NCBI GenBank assembly: GCA_949358305.1
Contig: OX442314.1
Location: 54,815,369 to 54,879,368, forward strand
DNA: 64,000 nt
Direction of reading: 5' to 3'
From: Strigamia acuminata
Lineage: Eukaryota > Arthropoda > Chilopoda > Geophilomorpha > Linotaeniidae
Shown piece by piece: positions 20,434 through 30,794 of this stretch. A program made the translations under genes and the position numbers. Every line of letters starts with the position of its first letter. Position 1 is the first letter of the stretch. The notes beneath the pieces were generated by a model that did not search any database, had not been told where the DNA came from, and was given only the letters and a program-made list of their open reading frames with translations.

Positions 20434-21810
20434 ATGGGTATCGGCGATTCTGCCGTGGCAAACACCGCGGGCATGGGCTCGTTTTCCCGACAAGATTCGA
20501 ACGATCCAGCGGTCGTCGGCCTCAACGGATTCACGCTCAACGATCATCAGCTGAATCCGGAGATTGTTTGTACGCTGCTTTCGTACGTTCCTAACGTCAA
20601 CTTGATTCGGAACTGTCGACTAGTTTGTAAAAACTGGAAATATCTAATCGACGACCAAACTGTGTGGCGACTCAAGTGCGATCAAAACGAAATCGCAGTT
20701 CCACGTTCCCTATTGGTGCGCGGCACTCCGCTTCATTTCTACAGGACTTTGTGCTTTAAAGACCCTTACGGTCGCAATTTCATTAAAAATCCATGTGGAG
20801 AAGGTTATTTTCGTCTATTTTTCCGTATTAAATCAATATTTATTTATCCTAACTCATTTCTTTTCAGAGGGAATGAGGCACTGGGAGTACGAAGACGGAG
20901 GAAACGGTTGGGTGGTCGAAAAGCCGCCAGTCGGAGCTGACGATTTCACCCAAGTCGAAGAACTCGACGTTGCGGGCGTTAAAAGTTGTTTTGCCACTTC
21001 CTATCAAGCGTGCACTAAATTTCAGACTATAGACTTACTGAGCGAAGGATGTCACGACTTTGCCTTGGATGAGCTGCAGCCGGATGTTAAAATTGAGGAT
21101 TGGTAATGTAAACGAATCGAAAAATAGTAATAAGAGAATGTAATATTGATCCAATCAGGCATGCGGCTCGCTTCGATTGTGCTTGTCGATACGTGTTATT
21201 AGTCGAGTTATTAGATGGAACGGGTAATCGGATTCAACATTTCACCACCAACGACGTCGACGAGCCGCAGTGGGCTGGCCGGAAATGGAGCAAAGTGAGA
21301 AAGTTGATATTTAATGTTAAAATACCGTAAATGCTCGAATATAACGCGGGATGTTAATTGAACGTAGTATCCTTTACAACGCAGGTCTAAATTGACTAAA
21401 TTCAATATCTAGATTAGACAAAACGACTAAAATAAATGTCTAAATTAAACAAAACGACTAAAATAAATGTCTAAATTGAACAAAACAACTAAAATAAATG
21501 TCCAAATTGAATAAAACGACTACAATAAGTGTCTAAATTGAACAAAACGACTAAAATAAATGTCCAAATTGAACAAAACGACTAAAATAAATGTCCAAAT
21601 TGAATAGAACACCGGCGTTCAATTAGAGCATCTACAGTAGTGATTTAAACGAATTCCCTGCGTTTCTAGGTGGAACATACTTTCACCAACTACGGAGCCG
21701 GTCTCCGTTACGTGAAATTTTTCCAGCGCGGCAACGACCTTCAATTTTGGAACGGTAATTACGGCAGCAAAATGACAGCATCGTCCGTACGAATTATCTT
21801 AGCGAATTAA
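20434..21810 (+). CDS. F-box protein with FBA sugar-binding domain (FBXO2/6 type)
   Basis: Substrate receptor of an SCF ubiquitin ligase; vertebrate relatives FBXO2/FBXO6/FBXO44 bind N-glycans on misfolded glycoproteins in ER-associated degradation. Exons with consistent phase: 20434-20803, 20868-21102, 21159-21294, 21670-21810, giving 293 residues, normal for the family. The F-box is at about 39-85 (VCKNWK core). The FBA domain follows, marked by FYRTLCFKDPYGRNFIKNP, HWEYEDGGNGW, a CF-TSY segment, the DW/HAARFDC-CRY block and a final TFTNYGAGLRYV...W-G-YG block. All conserved blocks are present in order, so it is likely functional. Whether it binds glycans cannot be told. Tail-to-tail with the minus-strand frame at 21916. 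Confidence 0.93.
21414..21612. repeat. Minisatellite in the last F-box intron
   Basis: About six copies of a 31-32 base unit built on AAACGACTAAAATAAATGTC and AAATTGAAC, inside the intron between the third and fourth exons. Confidence 0.8.
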
Positions 21811-21915
21811 AACGAACAATTTTCAACTTAAAAAGCTTTTATAATTTACAATCATGTATATTAAAAAATTAAAAAATAAATCATATTTCTAGATGTGCAA
21901 AAATATCAATTCTCC

Positions 21916-22281
21916 TCAAGGAACTTGGACGGTAACTGCCGTAGGAACGTGGAAACTTTGATCCTTATAACTCTGCGAATAGGTCCACTGAAACGACTCG
22001 TTCACCTCTTCGCACAACCCTCGATCCATCAACTCCCTAATCATATGCAAACAGACCTCGATGCTGTCCACACCGCGCCCTTTGCTCTTCTTCTTCGGCG
22101 CTTTTGTCGTCGTCTTTTGATCCGCGCACAGAGATTCTTCGCTCTAATACGTCTTCAGAAGTCGTCGCAACTTCTTCGTGCGCTTCTTCGACTCTTTTTT
22201 ATCCAAAGTTTCGCCGAGAATGGCGAAGCGCTTTCGTTGTTTATTTCTTTTTCTCGTCGTTTCGTCGAGTCGTAATGTCAT
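21916..22281 (-). pseudogene. Unknown frame interrupted by one TAG
   Basis: Minus-strand frame from ATG 22281 to TGA 21916-21918, broken once by TAG at 22144-22146: 45 codons before it and 75 after. The upstream part is very basic (KRNKQRKRF...KKESKKRTKK); the downstream part starts acidic, has a KAPKKKSKGRG stretch, then an ordinary-looking helical segment (HMIRELMDRGLCEEV). The composition is coding-like and richer in GC than the flanks. It may be the 3' exon(s) of a larger gene, a pseudogene, or a case where the TAG lies in an unseen intron. No family was recognised. Confidence 0.4.
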
Positions 22282-22689
22282 CCTGGGTATGTCAGATTAT
22301 TTTTTTTTGATGGATTTTTTTTGTGGGTCAAGGTTACAGGATGTGATTTTCAATGTGTTTGTTTGTTTTTGAGGGTTTGATGGGATTTATTTTGCGTATG
22401 CCATTAATTTATTGTTGGATTCGTGTTACCGTGTGTTGCGTTATGTTTGTATGGATACCTGTCAAGGACACGGAGTCAGGTTGTTGGAAAATGTGCGGCT
22501 CTGGTATGTGGTATCTAGAGATGGGATTACGTCTTGAAGTTATCGCTTTTTCGAGGAGAAAAATTGTTAGTTGATAGCCAGTTGTGATAAAAATAAATAT
22601 ATTTTGTGATAATTTCACTTTCTGCGGTAGAATTAAATGATGGGTTTGTATAGTAAAAAACAGTGGTAATTTGAGTTTTTACAGTAAAA
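22282..22689. other. No gene recognised
   Basis: T/G-rich DNA with short frames of no coding character. Any upstream exon of the 21916-22281 frame would lie here, but none is convincing. Confidence 0.35.
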
Positions 22690-22798
22690 CTCAATTGTCT
22701 TTAATTGCATAAAATGATTTTCTTCGTCTGTAAACAAATAAAAATTGAATTTCATTTATTAAAAATAAATTTCTTGTGTAAACTAATTATATTTTTAT

Positions 22799-23701
22799 TC
22801 ACTTATGGGACTGAAAAACGTTTCCCGACTTAATTATTACCATGTGGTACGCTTCACAGTCCCATGGTACCGTCAGATCTTCACCAAAAGGTTTTATTCT
22901 ATTCTTTAAATCATCATACAAATACCATCTGTTCTCTATCCTCACGACACACACAAAATGATTGCCATTTCTCTGGAAAGTCAAGCCCAACAAATCGTAC
23001 TCAACTCCCCCAACTTGAAATTTGACGCACAATTCGCTCAAGTTGCCAACTTTGAGCCAATAACGAAAAACGATCAACGGCGGCAGGTCCACGAACTGGT
23101 CTTCGCAACTCACTGTACCAGTACACGTCGTTTTCCGACATTTAAACGTCTCATTAACCCCCACCCACTTCTTCTCGCTGTCCACTCCATCGTAAATCAA
23201 GTATCCCTCGCTGAAACTCGTCTCATCGACGCAATTCTCAACGGAACAAGTTTTTCTTGTTTTGATTACCTGAAACGAACTTTGGTAAATATCTACGAAA
23301 ACATTTTCCTCGCTTCCGTAGATATTCAAGACGCCGTTCGAGGGAATGCGGAGTTTGAGGACACCCTGTAGCCAGAGTAATCGGGCTTCGGTGAAGCGAT
23401 TTTCGGGCAGTAGTTGGTTGATTTGCAGAATCGTTTTGGAGACGATGTCGGGAGATTTGGAAAAATAAAATCTGACTCGAGTGTCGGCGTTGATCGCGTA
23501 ATTGATCGTCGATAGGAGTCCGTCTAGTGGACACGTGTTGTGCAAGCGGATTGTCTGACCCTGTTGGTGAATCGTGCCGTTCCATGGAATATGAGTGAAG
23601 GAGTTTAGTCCGAGGTAGAGTTTCAGCTTTTTTGTGTTCACTTTGGTTTTGAGCTTTGATTTTTTGCGGATCGGGTAAAGACTGGGGCGGAACTTGACCA
23701 T
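22799..23701 (-). CDS. USPL1-like cysteine peptidase, intronless
   Basis: 300-residue single-exon protein. The segment LHNTCPLDGLL near the N-terminus (C57) fits the nucleophile motif N-x-C-x-LD-lL of USP/USPL1-type peptidases (deubiquitinase and SUMO isopeptidase families). NHFVCVVRI with H248 and YLYDDL with D263/D264 fit the second and third catalytic positions. Several Cys in the middle (a CSVENC pair and a C-x5-C-x5-C cluster) could bind zinc. The Lys/Arg-rich start could direct it to the nucleus. It has no ubiquitin-like or zinc-finger extra domains. The start is the first Met; the sequence upstream has no acceptor. Family membership is inferred from motif spacing; sequence similarity is weak. 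It may be a domesticated or transposon-borne peptidase. A truncated copy lies at 263-793. Confidence 0.6.
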   Translation of the reverse strand: MVKFRPSLYPIRKKSKLKTKVNTKKLKLYLGLNSFTHIPWNGTIHQQGQTIRLHNTCPLDGLLSTINYAINADTRVRFYFSKSPDIVSKTILQINQLLPENRFTEARLLWLQGVLKLRIPSNGVLNIYGSEENVFVDIYQSSFQVIKTRKTCSVENCVDETSFSEGYLIYDGVDSEKKWVGVNETFKCRKTTCTGTVSCEDQFVDLPPLIVFRYWLKVGNLSELCVKFQVGGVEYDLLGLTFQRNGNHFVCVVRIENRWYLYDDLKNRIKPFGEDLTVPWDCEAYHMVIIKSGNVFQSHK

Positions 23702-24069
23702 GGTGTTGCAGTTGATCGATTTAGGTGGAGAGGTTTTCTTTTATATAGATAATTAAGGTTCGTCGTGTGTACGTTTGCGTCGAACGTTGCACAAACGAGT
23801 AGGCCTCTTGTTCGACCAGAGAAAGAGCGGTGTTAATACTTTCCATTTTGAATTGGATCGAAGGGAGATAAAGGCATTCAGGGGCTTTAAATTAATTGTA
23901 GGACAGAAACCACCGACCTTTTTGGTAATTACAAAAATGGACGAAATATAGCCACCATCTCCAATACTTCATTATCAATAATGGAAGAAACGTCAAGAAA
24001 CCTCTTGGGAACATGGGGGTGGAAAAAAGCAAAGGGGATCCTGAACAAAAAACCTGGCGCCTACGATCG

Positions 24070-24285
24070 TTATATGCAAATAAAGATTGTACACGGGCAC
24101 TTCCGTTTTAACTTCAACGACGCGTGTCGACTCAACCCTTTCGCTCCCACACTAAATAGCAGATTCTCATCAGATTTGTTCTTAATAGTTCGCATTTGAG
24201 CTGATGCTGCTTGTCTCGGATTTTGTCCAGAAAAAGGGTTGTTGGTCCATTGTTGCTGTCGTTTAAAACGAGGGTCATCGGCCAT
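24070..24285 (-). CDS. Small hypothetical protein, 71 residues
   Basis: Open frame starting at ATG 24285 (frame open further up to 24363). The N-terminal part is polar and Gln/Asn-rich (MADDPRFKRQQQW, NPFSGQNPRQ), the C-terminal part basic. It lies upstream of and in the same direction as the USPL1-like gene. Not recognised; it may be chance, though the start context and composition are better than neighbouring short frames. Confidence 0.25.
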   Translation of the reverse strand: MADDPRFKRQQQWTNNPFSGQNPRQAASAQMRTIKNKSDENLLFSVGAKGLSRHASLKLKRKCPCTIFICI

Positions 24286-24733
24286 CGTGTGTTCTCTGAT
24301 GTTGGGATGATTTAGATTTTCTCTTGCTCGCTTGATGCTTGAATGACGGATAGTAAGACTCACACATTAACAGTTGTCTCATCTGTTCCTTTACACTTCA
24401 TGCAATGCACGGCATCTTCAAACCAGTCGAGCCAATTCATGTGCACGTTTAAAATAAAGTAATTAAAAAAGTTTTAAATCTTTTATCAATTCGTCTGTAA
24501 TGTACGGATACTGTACTAATGACCGAAATTTTCTATCACACATTTTCCGAAATCAATCATTTCGATTTCAAATTATTCAAACTTTCTACAACAAACCGAA
24601 TTATTTCTTTCTATAAATTCACTTTTTTGCCAATTAGTAGACGACCCTACCGTAGGGTCTACACGACTTTTGCATGATTCATTTCTTCATTGGACGACGA
24701 GACGAACGCATAGACGACGTATTTGCATTGTGC

Positions 24734-24740
24734 TATAAAA
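24734..24740 (+). promoter_or_regulatory. TATA box of zinc-finger gene 1
   Basis: TATAAAA 81 bases before the ATG, followed about 30 bases on by TTCAATCTCC, an initiator-like start region. Both are conserved at the same spacing in the two paralogues. Confidence 0.7.
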
Positions 24741-24814
24741 GACAAATTTCTTTCTTCAATCTCCAGAGAGGCGTTGCAAACCCGAGTTAGCACACATCAC
24801 ATTTATACTTTCAA

Positions 24815-25795
24815 ATGGCGAAAATGAACGAAAACGAAGTCATGCACGATTCATTCGACGACGAAGAAATTCTTCTTGAGGATGGCAACAATGTCGATTC
24901 GCAGCTGGAAGAAGTCAGAGTCCGAGCGAGAGAAATTGAAGAGGAAACTGGCAAATTGAAGCAACGGCAAGTGGACATTGAACCGCTGTTAAGTCGTGGC
25001 GGATCTTCCGGTTCGCAATCACCGGTAATTGACGTAGCGGAGTCGGATTTGTGTTGCAATCTGTGTGATTATTCGTCTCCATTTTATTCGCGATTGAAAC
25101 AACACATGCTTAAACACACCGGTGAAAAGCCCTTCAAATGTAATTTTTGTGCTTATTCCTGCAGTCAAAGTGGGAATCTAAAAAAACATTTATTAACTCA
25201 TTCCGGGGAAAAACCATTCAAGTGTCATTTTTGCGCTTATTCTTGCGTTCATAGTGGGACATTACAAAGACATATTGCAACCCATACGGGGAAAAAACCA
25301 TTCAGTTGCCATTTGTGTGCTTATTCATGTGTTCAAAGTTTTGCTTTAAAAACACATTTATTAACTCATAAGGGGGAAAAACCATTCAAGTGCCATTTGT
25401 GTGCTTATTCTTGTATTTATAGTGGAAGGTTAAAAACACATGTCGCAACCCACACGGGGGAAAAACCATTCAAGTGTCATTTGTGTGAATATTCTTGCCT
25501 TTCAAGTGATGGTTTAAGAAAACATGTCGCTACCCATACAAGGGAGAAACCATTCAAATGTCATTTGTGTGCTTATTCTTGTGTTCATAGTGGGGATTTA
25601 AGAAAACATATCGCTACCCATACAGGGGAAAAACCATTCAAGTGTCATTTGTGCGCTTATTCTTGTGTTCAAAGTGGACATCTAAAAAAACATTTATTAA
25701 TTCATACGGGGGGAAAACCATTCAAGTGCCATTTGTGTGGCTATTCTTGTGTTCACAGTGTGCAACTGAAAAAACATAACTTGAAAAAACATTAA
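24815..25795 (+). CDS. C2H2 zinc-finger protein, nine fingers (gene 1)
   Basis: Intronless 326-residue protein, probably a nuclear DNA-binding regulator. Residues 1-80 are acidic and helical (HDSFDDEE; Glu/Arg-rich), with no KRAB, ZAD or BTB domain. Nine C2H2 fingers follow, joined mostly by TGEKPFKC linkers; each is C-x2-C-x12-H-x3-H except the last, which has H-x4-H. Fingers are very alike (CHLCAYSC-xSG-L--H), with the variable positions concentrated at the DNA-contact helix, as in rapidly evolving zinc-finger families. Start fixed by the conserved promoter and by paralogues. No breaks seen; likely functional. Confidence 0.9.
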   Translation: MAKMNENEVMHDSFDDEEILLEDGNNVDSQLEEVRVRAREIEEETGKLKQRQVDIEPLLSRGGSSGSQSPVIDVAESDLCCNLCDYSSPFYSRLKQHMLKHTGEKPFKCNFCAYSCSQSGNLKKHLLTHSGEKPFKCHFCAYSCVHSGTLQRHIATHTGKKPFSCHLCAYSCVQSFALKTHLLTHKGEKPFKCHLCAYSCIYSGRLKTHVATHTGEKPFKCHLCEYSCLSSDGLRKHVATHTREKPFKCHLCAYSCVHSGDLRKHIATHTGEKPFKCHLCAYSCVQSGHLKKHLLIHTGGKPFKCHLCGYSCVHSVQLKKHNLKKH

Positions 25796-26069
25796 ACTAA
25801 GCTTAAGCACACAAATTAAGCTGATGTTAAATTCAACACTGTTGCTGCTTTCTGCTTTTATTATGAGTGAATTTTACTTTGGATTTTTTTTCTTCATATT
25901 TGTACTTTTTCTTGCTTAAATTTCCATCGTTTAAAAGACAAACGAAACCTGTGTTTCAAATTAAATGTAAAAATGTCTCTCTTGCTGTTCTTAAAAATAT
26001 GGGTCCATTAATTCTAGTAAAAAATGTATTACAATTGATTTTTGTTCTGTCTTGCGCTTCGGTTCACAA

Positions 26070-26603
26070 CACCAGTTTAAATCTGGAGATTGTGATATCC
26101 ATAAAATTCTATCTATTTGTGTGATTACATATATCCAATATTTTTTATCCATGAAACAGATCGCCTTTTGTTGATTTGAATAAAGTCATTTTGATCCGTC
26201 AAAACGCATAACACTCTTCAAATCAATTTCGCGCCTCAAGAACCTCCCCTTATACTTCAAATCAACGTCGCACAATTGAATATTGCTTGTATTCACTCGC
26301 ATTAATAGAGCTATGCACATTGTTAATGCATTGCGCTCCAAACAACCCAAACGGCAGGATTATTTAACGTTTGCATTGTTAAAAATGTAGAAAGACATGA
26401 CGTAATATTAAATTTTAAGCCTACGCATCTGCATTGCTCATGCAGTGTCCTGGAATTTTCCACGATGAATTTAAATTATCCGTAGCAGAACCGAAATACC
26501 AACATTTAGGAATGTGTTTTACGTATCGTATTATGTGAGTACAAAAATAAAGCAAACAAACAAATAACACAAACAAATAAAAACGCTTAAATGAATCCTC
26601 CAG
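26070..26603. other. Intergenic, no gene recognised
   Basis: AT-rich DNA between the 3' end of zinc-finger gene 1 and the next gene. It should contain the promoter of the 26604 gene; no TATA is clear. Confidence 0.35.
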
Positions 26604-29600
26604 ATGGACGGTAAAAAGAACTACATCCGACTCAAGTGCGTGCTGATCCCACGAGCGACAAACCTGCTTCGGAGAATGTTTTATGAAACCTGGCAGGTGA
26701 CGAACCCCAAGTGGAAAAACTGCGCCGAACAAGGGGTCATGTTCATAACGGGCCGGGGCAACTCCCTGCACTCAACTCTCAACAAACGAAAGCAAGAACT
26801 GCTCCGGTCGGGCAACGTCAACATATGGGACATGAAACTACTGAGCATGGTCCTGCTCCAAGTGGACTTCACCGACGACCCGTCCTCCAAGATGTACGAA
26901 GCGAAAACCGTCACCGAACTCCTCCACCTGACCAGAGAAGTCGAACTCGGCCAGCAAAGCTCCGTCGAGTCCGAGAAGTTCGATTCCATCTGGAGCCGCA
27001 TGCGGGATCTGATGAGCCAGCTCGGCGACTCCGGCGACGCGATCGACGAGATCAAGACGACGGACAACCTGGACGACTGCGAGAAGATCGGCGACGAAGA
27101 AGTGGACATCATCAACGTGTTGAGAGCCAAGGGCTTCAAGGAAGTGGCCAACGCCTTCTACAAGGCGGGCAAGTACACCGAAGCCATCGAATCATACACC
27201 GAGGGAATCAATCTGAACAGCCTGACCAGAGAGGACCTCGGCACGTTGTACTCCAACCGCGCCGCCGTCTACATGGTGGCCGCCGAGACGAATCTTCTGA
27301 CGGAACGGTCCGCGATGACGTTGGCCAAGTTCGACGCGAAACGCGCGCTGGAACTGCGGCCGCTGTGGTTCCGCGCGCACTACCGGCTGGGCTGCACCTA
27401 CTGCTACGCGATGAAGTACCGGAAGGCGATCATCCACTTCGAGATCGCCATGTTCCTCGACCCGAAACACATGGAGATATCCGAAGAGCTCAACGAGTGC
27501 AAGCAGAAGTTGCGCGAAGAGAGATACTCCGACAGCGTTTATCCGGAGAAGCTTCCCGAGGACAACGCGCAGATGGCCGAGGAGATAAGCCGCCAGTTCG
27601 GCACCCGCATGAGCGAAGACTTCTTTCTGTCGATGGAAGATCGGCTCAAGAAGCTCGGCGATCCGCGCCCGCTCGTGTGGCAGGCGCACCGACACGTGGC
27701 CGGGTGCACCGTCGAGCAGAACTACGCGAAAGCCGCGGAGTTGTACACGAAAGCCGCGGACATGGGCAACGCGGAGGCCATCTACAATCTAGCCGTCTTG
27801 CACCGCGAAGGGAACGGGGTGAGGAGAGACCTGAAGCTTTCGTTGAAGTTGCTGCGCAAGGCGGCGTCGAAGCCGCGCACGCTGGAAGGAACGAGGAACG
27901 TCGGAGTGGCCGAAGCGGAGTTCGGCATCGGATTGGCGTACGAGAAAGGCTGGGGTGTGGCGGCCGACCTGTGCCAAGCCGTCAATTGGTACGTGAAGGC
28001 GTCGGAGCACGGGAACAAGCACGCCGCCAACACTCTGGCGTGCTTCCACTTCTACGGAAAGGGGCTGGAGAAGAGCGAGGACAAAGCCGTGCAGTACTGG
28101 AAGCTGGCTGCGCTGCGGCACAACGTCGTGGCCATGCAGTCGCTCGCCAACCACTACATGGACAACGAGGAGGACTTGGACAAGGCGCTGCACTGGCATC
28201 GCCGGGCGATCGCGGCCGGCAACGTGCACGCAAAGTCCATCTCGAGCGTGTTCGAGGCGCGCATCAACAACCGCAAAGCGCTGATGAAAGACAAAGACGC
28301 CGAACCTGCCAAGCCGGGCGCGCAACCCTCCAACTCCGAACTGACCGTCCTGACGAGCGTTTCCAGCGAAACCGTGGCGTCGGACGGTGTCTACGACGTG
28401 ATGCTCCTCCGGAAGTACATGTCCGAAGGGTCCGAGACGGCCCATTTGCTGATGCAAGCGGTCGAGCACTTCAACAAGGCCAACAACCTGGTGAAGCACA
28501 AGCAGGCGTTTTCGTCCGTCGTCATCCCCGAGCTGGCCAACTGCATCCGCATCTGCGAGAAAGTGATCAATTGGGATCTGGAGACGAAGACGAGCGCCAT
28601 CGGAGTGGTGTCGCGGACCCTGCGAACGTTGCCCAGCGACGAGTCGTGCCACCTGGAGAGAGACGCCCGCATCTGCTATCTCGCCTTGCAGGAGATGCCG
28701 TTGCGGGAAACGTACGACTTCCTCGAAGGCTCCATCGAGAGGTACCCGGACGAAGTGTGGTTCTACATCGTGCTGTGCAATCTGCTGGGCATGACCAAAG
28801 AAAACGCGAGAGGGGCGGAAGAAACGTTGAAGGCGCTCAAGAATTTTCCGGACAACTGCGATCTGCTCTTCACGAGGGCGTGTCACCTGCAAGCGCTGAG
28901 GCCGTGCGTCGGCCACTTGGTGCGCAATTCGCAGGAGATCATCGCGGCTTTCGAGCACTTTTTGACCATCGCCGCTCCTGACCACCGGAAGGTGCCGCAA
29001 GCCTACTACAGCATCGCGCTGGAGTATTTGCTGTGCAGCGACAAGAAGGTTCCCGGAGAGCGCAATTTCCGGATGATTTGGAATTACTACCGGAAGGGTT
29101 TGCAAGCCGAGAAGGTGCAGCTGCCGTTCTACTTGCCGTACGCGTGCGACAAGAAGTTGTACTTGGAGACTCTGCCCAATCTGCAGTCCCTGGGCGAGGG
29201 CAGGGAAGTGCTGCAGAGTTGCGGAGTGACGTGGAGCGACGGGACCGAAGAGGCCGAAAGGACCAAAGGGGCCGAAGAGACCGAAAGGGCCGAAGAGACC
29301 GAAGAGACCGATGGGCCCGAGAAGAGACTGACGGATCCGCGCCGGGTGGTCATCATCAAGGAGCACCGGGAGACCATAGCGGAGATCAGGAATGCGACGG
29401 AAGAAGGGCAGGGCATCAATAAAATGTATTTGAGGCCCTGCCAGCAGAAGATACAGTTTGACCAGATGAAGCCGATTACGCTGAAAGAGATGGACTGCAA
29501 GCTGGGAATTGTGTACGAAGGATTCGCGCTCTTCGTTATAATCATCGAGGAGCCGCTGTTGGGGTACTCCGGGATCCATCTGATAGTGGAGGACGAGAAT

Positions 29601-29918
29601 GGCGACGCGGAACGGATGTGTGTTTATAATTTCCCGCAGAACGAAGAGGTGCACGCGAAGTTGGGTTTGGGGTGCACGGTGACGGTGTTGAATCCGTACT
29701 ATAAGTTGAGTACGGACGGAAAGGGGTTGTTGCAAGTGGACGACTTGGGCACGATGATTTTTGAGAGCGGGCAGAATCTAAGCCGGTGCAACTACTGCGG
29801 GAAGTCGGGATCCATGCTGAAATGCGCAAAGTGCATGAGAGCAGTTTATTGTAGTAAAAACTGTCAAATAAAGGACTGGAAGATTCTTAAACATAATCTT
29901 GTTTGTATGAATTCTTAG
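26604..29918 (+). CDS. HEPN-like/TPR/Sel1/MYND protein, intronless
   Basis: 1104 residues in one exon. Residues 1-135 (RLKCVLIPRATNLLRRMF, a W-rich segment, WDMKLLSMVLLQV) resemble the DZIP3-type HEPN domain. TPRs follow at about 170-310 (GFKEVANAFYKAGKYTEAI), Sel1-like repeats at about 365-560 (NAEAIYNLAVLHREGNGV, AEFGIGLAYEKGWGV), then a helical region to about 870. A Glu/Thr-rich repeat lies near 880-905. A C-terminal MYND zinc finger occupies 1062-1101 (CNYCGKSGSMLKCAKC...C...H..C). There is no SET domain, so it is not a SMYD methyltransferase. TPR, Sel1 and MYND modules suggest a protein scaffold; the HEPN call is weak. Codons are strongly GC-rich compared with neighbours, and there is no intron, which would fit a retrogene or foreign origin but proves neither. 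Confidence 0.85.
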   Translation: MDGKKNYIRLKCVLIPRATNLLRRMFYETWQVTNPKWKNCAEQGVMFITGRGNSLHSTLNKRKQELLRSGNVNIWDMKLLSMVLLQVDFTDDPSSKMYEAKTVTELLHLTREVELGQQSSVESEKFDSIWSRMRDLMSQLGDSGDAIDEIKTTDNLDDCEKIGDEEVDIINVLRAKGFKEVANAFYKAGKYTEAIESYTEGINLNSLTREDLGTLYSNRAAVYMVAAETNLLTERSAMTLAKFDAKRALELRPLWFRAHYRLGCTYCYAMKYRKAIIHFEIAMFLDPKHMEISEELNECKQKLREERYSDSVYPEKLPEDNAQMAEEISRQFGTRMSEDFFLSMEDRLKKLGDPRPLVWQAHRHVAGCTVEQNYAKAAELYTKAADMGNAEAIYNLAVLHREGNGVRRDLKLSLKLLRKAASKPRTLEGTRNVGVAEAEFGIGLAYEKGWGVAADLCQAVNWYVKASEHGNKHAANTLACFHFYGKGLEKSEDKAVQYWKLAALRHNVVAMQSLANHYMDNEEDLDKALHWHRRAIAAGNVHAKSISSVFEARINNRKALMKDKDAEPAKPGAQPSNSELTVLTSVSSETVASDGVYDVMLLRKYMSEGSETAHLLMQAVEHFNKANNLVKHKQAFSSVVIPELANCIRICEKVINWDLETKTSAIGVVSRTLRTLPSDESCHLERDARICYLALQEMPLRETYDFLEGSIERYPDEVWFYIVLCNLLGMTKENARGAEETLKALKNFPDNCDLLFTRACHLQALRPCVGHLVRNSQEIIAAFEHFLTIAAPDHRKVPQAYYSIALEYLLCSDKKVPGERNFRMIWNYYRKGLQAEKVQLPFYLPYACDKKLYLETLPNLQSLGEGREVLQSCGVTWSDGTEEAERTKGAEETERAEETEETDGPEKRLTDPRRVVIIKEHRETIAEIRNATEEGQGINKMYLRPCQQKIQFDQMKPITLKEMDCKLGIVYEGFALFVIIIEEPLLGYSGIHLIVEDENGDAERMCVYNFPQNEEVHAKLGLGCTVTVLNPYYKLSTDGKGLLQVDDLGTMIFESGQNLSRCNYCGKSGSMLKCAKCMRAVYCSKNCQIKDWKILKHNLVCMNS

Positions 29919-30088
29919 AGAATTTTTATTTTTATTATTTTTTATTGATTTTTTAATTTTTTTGGAAATGAGTTCAATTTTAATATTAAATGTTGGTATA
30001 TTTTCTTGTGGTAATTTGTTTGGTTTGGTTTTTATTTTGTATTTTGTGCGATTAGGTGTTTGTACAACTGATAAATTAAAGAATTTTA

Positions 30089-30180
30089 CAATGTATTGAG
30101 CGCGCTGTGTGCTGCAGGGAAGTTTTTCGACACAATGTATTATTTTGAGCGCGCTGTGTGCTGCAGAGAAGCTTTTCGAC
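30089..30180. repeat. 45-bp tandem duplication
   Basis: Two copies of a unit with GAGCGCGCTGTGTGCTGCAG and TTTTTCGACA/GCTTTTCGAC; GC-rich within AT-rich 3' flank. Confidence 0.75.
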
Positions 30181-30794
30181 ATTACCGACCGATTGGGGTT
30201 GCGCTTTACTCGCGTTTAATGCTTGACAGTTCTTTTCTCTTGAAAATTTTACGGGCTTCCCAGATTGCCCTGCACACAGAATCGACAGCGATTCCATCGT
30301 TGCATGATGCTGCGGCGTTTAGAAGGGGGTGAATTCTCTGCCGCAACTAAAAATTCCAATGCAAAATCATTACGGCTTCGATGCTGATGATTGTACGTTC
30401 TAACTATAATCCATAAAAAAATCACAAAAAAAAAAATTTATAAAATTTTGTCGACAACCATCAAGTTTTTTCAAATTATATCGAAATTTCTCAAAAATGT
30501 ATAAAAATTTGTCGACTTTTTTTCAAATTTTTGTTTTTGATCCTAAAAGACACAAAAACAAACACCAAACACTCAATAAAACTCCAAAATTAATTACCTA
30601 TAAGTATAACTAAAATATTTACATTCCCAGAAATCTAACAGAAATTTGTTTTTTTGTTTGCACACTAGCGCCACCCCAAATGGTGGCGATTGCGTAAAGT
30701 CCCTCATTGTTACAATTACTATAAGTTAAATGTTAGGTTTATGTACACTTCACTTTACACCATAATGACAAATTAATAGCGGAAAACTTTAACC
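30181..30794. other. Intergenic, no gene recognised
   Basis: AT-rich. GCGCCACCCCAAATGGTGGCG at 30669-30689 can form a short hairpin. The promoter of the coiled-coil gene should lie in the last 150 bases. Confidence 0.35.

Larger units (their letters stand above)
24350..26070. repeat. Duplicated zinc-finger gene block, copy 1
   Basis: About 1.7 kb that matches 51800-53400 along its whole length, including about 450 bases upstream (ACATTAAC...GTTGTCTCATCTG, CGAGCCAATTCATGTGCAC) and about 270 bases downstream. The gene-2 block at 36750-37790 shares the promoter, gene and immediate 3' end. Confidence 0.8.

Noticed and set aside
22958-23371. 137-codon plus-strand frame
   Set aside because: Antisense shadow of the USPL1-like gene; the same shadow occurs in the duplicate at 479-946.
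26711-28981. 756-codon plus-strand frame
   Set aside because: Arg/Gly-rich shadow of the GC-rich 1104-codon gene in another frame; no domains.
27789-29735. 648-codon antisense frame
   Set aside because: Antisense shadow of the same gene caused by GC-rich codons.
26604-29918. SMYD-type lysine methyltransferase
   Set aside because: MYND finger present but no SET domain motifs anywhere in the frame.
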